Below, piece by piece: positions 61,921 to 64,000 of a stretch of DNA of 64,000 bases. Under the pieces are notes generated by a model. It made no database searches and had not been told where the DNA came from. It worked only from the letters and a program-made list of their open reading frames with translations. The stretch is from Sandaracinaceae bacterium. Lineage in GTDB: Bacteria; Myxococcota_A; Polyangia; Polyangiales; Sandaracinaceae. The stretch is from the NCBI GenBank assembly GCA_020633195.1, contig JACKEC010000015.1:310001-374000 (forward strand), in the 5' to 3' direction. Made by a program: the position numbers and the translations under genes. Numbering within the stretch: the stretch's first letter is position 1; every line of letters begins with the position of its first letter.

Positions 61921-63003
61921 ATGTTCTCCGCGTCATGGAACACCCTCACTTCGCGCGCGCCGCCAAGGCGCTGGTCCACTTCACGCTGGCTCGCCCTCGC
62001 CGCCTCCCTCGCGGGATGCGATGGCGGGGCCCCCGATCGCGACGCCGGGACCGCGCCCCCCGACGCCGGCTCCGCGGTCGACTCCGGGGCGGCGGGGGGG
62101 ACGCTGTCGGTGATCCTCGAGGCCGAGGACACCATCACCGACGGGATCGCGGCCGGCGACACCGGGGCGGTGATCCGCGACGGCTGGATGGTCGCCTTCG
62201 ACAGCTACGTGGTGGTCATCGGCGACATCGACGTGCACCTGGCGACGGACGAGGGGGTCGAGGCCGAGGCGCCCGAGCTCTACGCGGTCGACCTCGTGAG
62301 CGTGTCGGAGGCCGGCCTGCCCCTGTGGACCTTGACCGGCCTCCAGACTGGCCGCTGGGAATTCAACTACGCGATCGGCGGCGCGGGGGATGGGGCCACC
62401 CGCCACGACAGCGTCCCGGAGCCCGTGTTCGCGGAGATGGTGGCCGAAGACGCGACGTACCTGATCTCGGGCGAGCTGAGCCGACCCGACGGGCAGTCCT
62501 GCCCCCCGTCGGCGGTGGCCACCCCGGGCGCCGCGGTCGCGAACGGGAACACGAACGCCAACGGGGAGCCTTGCTACGACAACCCCACGATCGGGTTCCG
62601 GCTCCTGATCCCGGCGGAGACGGCGTTCGGTCCCTGCGAGATCGACGAGGTCCCGGGCTTCGCGATCACCGGTGGTGGTGCGACCACCGTCGCCGCGACC
62701 GTGCACGGCGACCACCTCTTCTTCAACGGCTTCCCCGAGGGCGACGAGGGCGGCGTCACGCGGCTCGCCCAGTGGCTCGCCGACTGCGATCTGAACGTCG
62801 ATGGCGAGGTCACTCGAGCGGAGCTCGAGCTCGTCGCGCCCGCCGACCTCGCCGAGCTCGACGCTCGGTTCCAGCTCGGCGGCTCGCCCATCACCCCGCT
62901 TCAGGACATGTGGGACTACGTCACCGCGCAGGTGAAGACGCAGGGCCACTTCCAAGGCGAAGGCGAGTGCCCCTTCGACGGCCTCGCCCACATGCACGAC
63001 TAG
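61921..63003 (+). CDS. lipoprotein of unknown function
   Basis: 360 residues from ATG 61921 (a GTG directly before it is equally possible). The signal peptide SRWLALAASLAGC has the lipobox SLAGC. An Asp/Ala-rich linker leads to a beta-rich, acidic domain of about 300 residues (TLSVILEAEDTITDGIAAGD, DVHLATDEGVEAEAPELYAVD) with five Cys and a C-terminal His/Asp pair (FDGLAHMHD) that could bind a metal. I do not recognise the family. The AT-rich stretch upstream probably gives it a strong promoter. Confidence 0.75.
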   Translation: MFSASWNTLTSRAPPRRWSTSRWLALAASLAGCDGGAPDRDAGTAPPDAGSAVDSGAAGGTLSVILEAEDTITDGIAAGDTGAVIRDGWMVAFDSYVVVIGDIDVHLATDEGVEAEAPELYAVDLVSVSEAGLPLWTLTGLQTGRWEFNYAIGGAGDGATRHDSVPEPVFAEMVAEDATYLISGELSRPDGQSCPPSAVATPGAAVANGNTNANGEPCYDNPTIGFRLLIPAETAFGPCEIDEVPGFAITGGGATTVAATVHGDHLFFNGFPEGDEGGVTRLAQWLADCDLNVDGEVTRAELELVAPADLAELDARFQLGGSPITPLQDMWDYVTAQVKTQGHFQGEGECPFDGLAHMHD

Positions 63004-63276
63004 CGCGAGCCGGCTTCGCCGGTCGCGCGGGAGGGGGCGCCCAGCGCGCCCAGCCCCCTCCGAAGACTCAAAGGGTGTCGATCAATGCCCGGCGCCGAAG
63101 GCGCAGATCGAGACCAGGCCATCGCGAAGCGATGGCCGTTGGTCGAGGGGCACCATCGCGGAGCGATGGGTCGAATGCGTAGGCGCGAAGCGCCGTAGCG
63201 TTCGTACTGGGGTTGGGGGCCCCGGTTCGGCTTTGCCGAACTGGGGGAAGGGGGCGAAGCCCCCTTCGAAGACTCA
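63004..63276. repeat. array of about eight small hairpins flanked by an 18-bp direct repeat
   Basis: Hairpins with three-base loops follow one another: CCGGC-TTC-GCCGG (63010-63022), GGAGGGGGC/GCCCCCTCC (63030-63061), GCGCC-GAA-GGCGC (63092), GGCCATCGC-GAA-GCGATGGCC (63117), CCATCGC-GGA-GCGATGG (63153), GGCGC-GAA-GCGCC (63182), GTTCGGC-TTT-GCCGAAC (63225) and GAAGGGGGC-GAA-GCCCCCTTC (63247). GCCCCCTCCGAAGACTCA (63053-63070) and GCCCCCTTCGAAGACTCA (63259-63276) differ at one base. The second copy contains the cydB stop codon. No gene is supported here. Confidence 0.8.
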
Positions 63277-64000
63277 GTAGCTGAACTTGCCGAGCTTCAC
63301 CTTGCCGCGGAACACCCAGTAGACGATGCCGGTGTAGGTCGCGACGAAGGGGATCCCGACCGCGGCGATGAGCGCCATGAGCTTGAGGGTCGGCTCGCTC
63401 GAGGCGGCGTTGTGGATGGTCAGGCTGGGGTGGGCGCTGCTCGACACGACGAGGTTCGGGAACAGGGCCATCCCGAAGAGGAAGACGAGCGCCGCGATGG
63501 TGCAACACGAGCTGACGAAGGCGTAGCCCGGGCGACCCTGGTGGATCGCGCGCGGGATGTTCGCGATCGCGAGCACGTTGAGGACCACGACGATCCAGGC
63601 CGCGGGCCACTCGGCGAAATTGCGGACCGCGTGCGGGACCGTCGCGAGGGTGAGCGCGGTGACGACGGCGTACATCGCGAGGAACGCGAAGAACGTGCGC
63701 CACATCCAGCGGTGGACCTGCGCCTGCAGGGCGCCCTCGGTCTTGAGGTAGAGGAAGATCGAGCCGTGCATCGCGCACACGCTGATGGCGAAGAAGCCGA
63801 CGGCGATCGAGTACGGGTCGAGGAGCCCGAGGAGGCTCCCGGTGTGCTCGAAGCCCGCGTCGAGGGGGATGCCGTACATCATGTTGCCGGCGGCCACGCC
63901 GAACACGAACACGACGGTCGCGCTCGACAGGAAGAAGCTGAAGTCCCACCAGCCGCGCCACGCCGCGGAGGGCCGCTTGGATCGGAACTCGATCGAGATC
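63274..64000 (-). CDS. cydB: cytochrome bd ubiquinol oxidase subunit II (5' end beyond window)
   Basis: About 242 residues are visible; the N-terminus lies beyond the right edge. The family patterns are EFRSK...WWDFSFFLSSATVVFVFGVAAGNMMYGIP, DPYSIAVGFFAISVCAMHGSIFLYLKTEG and a final helix ending VYWVFRGKVKLGKFSY. It is an inner-membrane protein that with CydA forms the high-affinity quinol oxidase bd. About six helices are visible. cydA is expected on the minus strand just to the right. The stop codon lies within a flanking repeat of the hairpin array. Confidence 0.93.
   Translation of the reverse strand, partial: ISIEFRSKRPSAAWRGWWDFSFFLSSATVVFVFGVAAGNMMYGIPLDAGFEHTGSLLGLLDPYSIAVGFFAISVCAMHGSIFLYLKTEGALQAQVHRWMWRTFFAFLAMYAVVTALTLATVPHAVRNFAEWPAAWIVVVLNVLAIANIPRAIHQGRPGYAFVSSCCTIAALVFLFGMALFPNLVVSSSAHPSLTIHNAASSEPTLKLMALIAAVGIPFVATYTGIVYWVFRGKVKLGKFSY

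Overview
The window is about 64 kb of very GC-rich DNA, densely packed with genes on both strands and with no RNA genes, transposases, phage genes or CRISPR arrays that I can see. The content points to a myxobacterium (Myxococcota; a Polyangiales/Sandaracinus-like organism is my inference). It has many lipoproteins, Cys-rich 'CxxDxDC' surface repeat proteins, proteins ending in MYXO-CTERM-like tails (Cys-Gly-Cys, membrane helix, Arg cluster), three eukaryotic-type Ser/Thr kinases, TPR/PEGA proteins, and frequent 1-8 base gene overlaps.

Layout. 1-7.0 kb: a truncated TPR-like protein, a 30-repeat Cys-rich lipoprotein, another lipoprotein and a small membrane protein ending at a strong terminator. 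7.1-14.4 kb: an unknown protein, a TSUP exporter beside the molybdoenzyme MsrP, a MYXO-CTERM protein, a DEDDh exonuclease, and a coupled sulfurtransferase/hydrolase pair. 14.4-21.4 kb: SDR, TPMT-like methyltransferase, sterol-desaturase-like hydroxylase, kinase-TPR protein, MYXO-CTERM protein, Rieske oxygenase. 21.4-30.1 kb: a three-component heavy-metal RND efflux operon with a small Cys-rich first gene, divergent from a MarR regulator coupled to a molybdopterin oxidoreductase; twin 14-bp palindromes lie between them.

30.4-33.5 kb is the most interesting part. A DUF692 (MNIO) enzyme gene and a small partner gene face a second operon across a 39-bp gap. That gap is almost filled by an 11-bp perfect inverted repeat. 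The second operon ends with a membrane protein carrying a tail of seven Ser-Ser-Cys-Gly repeats. I propose that the two operons form one regulon in which the MNIO enzyme acts on the Cys-rich tail or a related peptide.

33.5-46.3 kb: a CapA-like protein broken by an apparent frameshift, an M20 peptidase pair, a four-helix-bundle protein, the most repeat-rich DNA in the window (palindromes and hexanucleotide arrays), lipoproteins, a thioredoxin-like lipoprotein, a PrsW-type protease, glycogen phosphorylase and a large lipoprotein. 46.3-52.6 kb: a kinase-PEGA pair, a peptidase-like/phosphatase fusion, and a kinase coupled to a phosphodiester-glycosidase-like lipoprotein. 52.7-64 kb: a CAP-domain protein, a propeller-like lipoprotein coupled to a duplicated tetra-heme (2 x di-heme) oxidoreductase, a DUF192 protein, an HTH-EgtD-like methyltransferase, a Cys-rich/MopE-like lipoprotein with a TPR protein, a lipoprotein, an array of about eight small hairpins, and the 3' part of cydB at the right edge.
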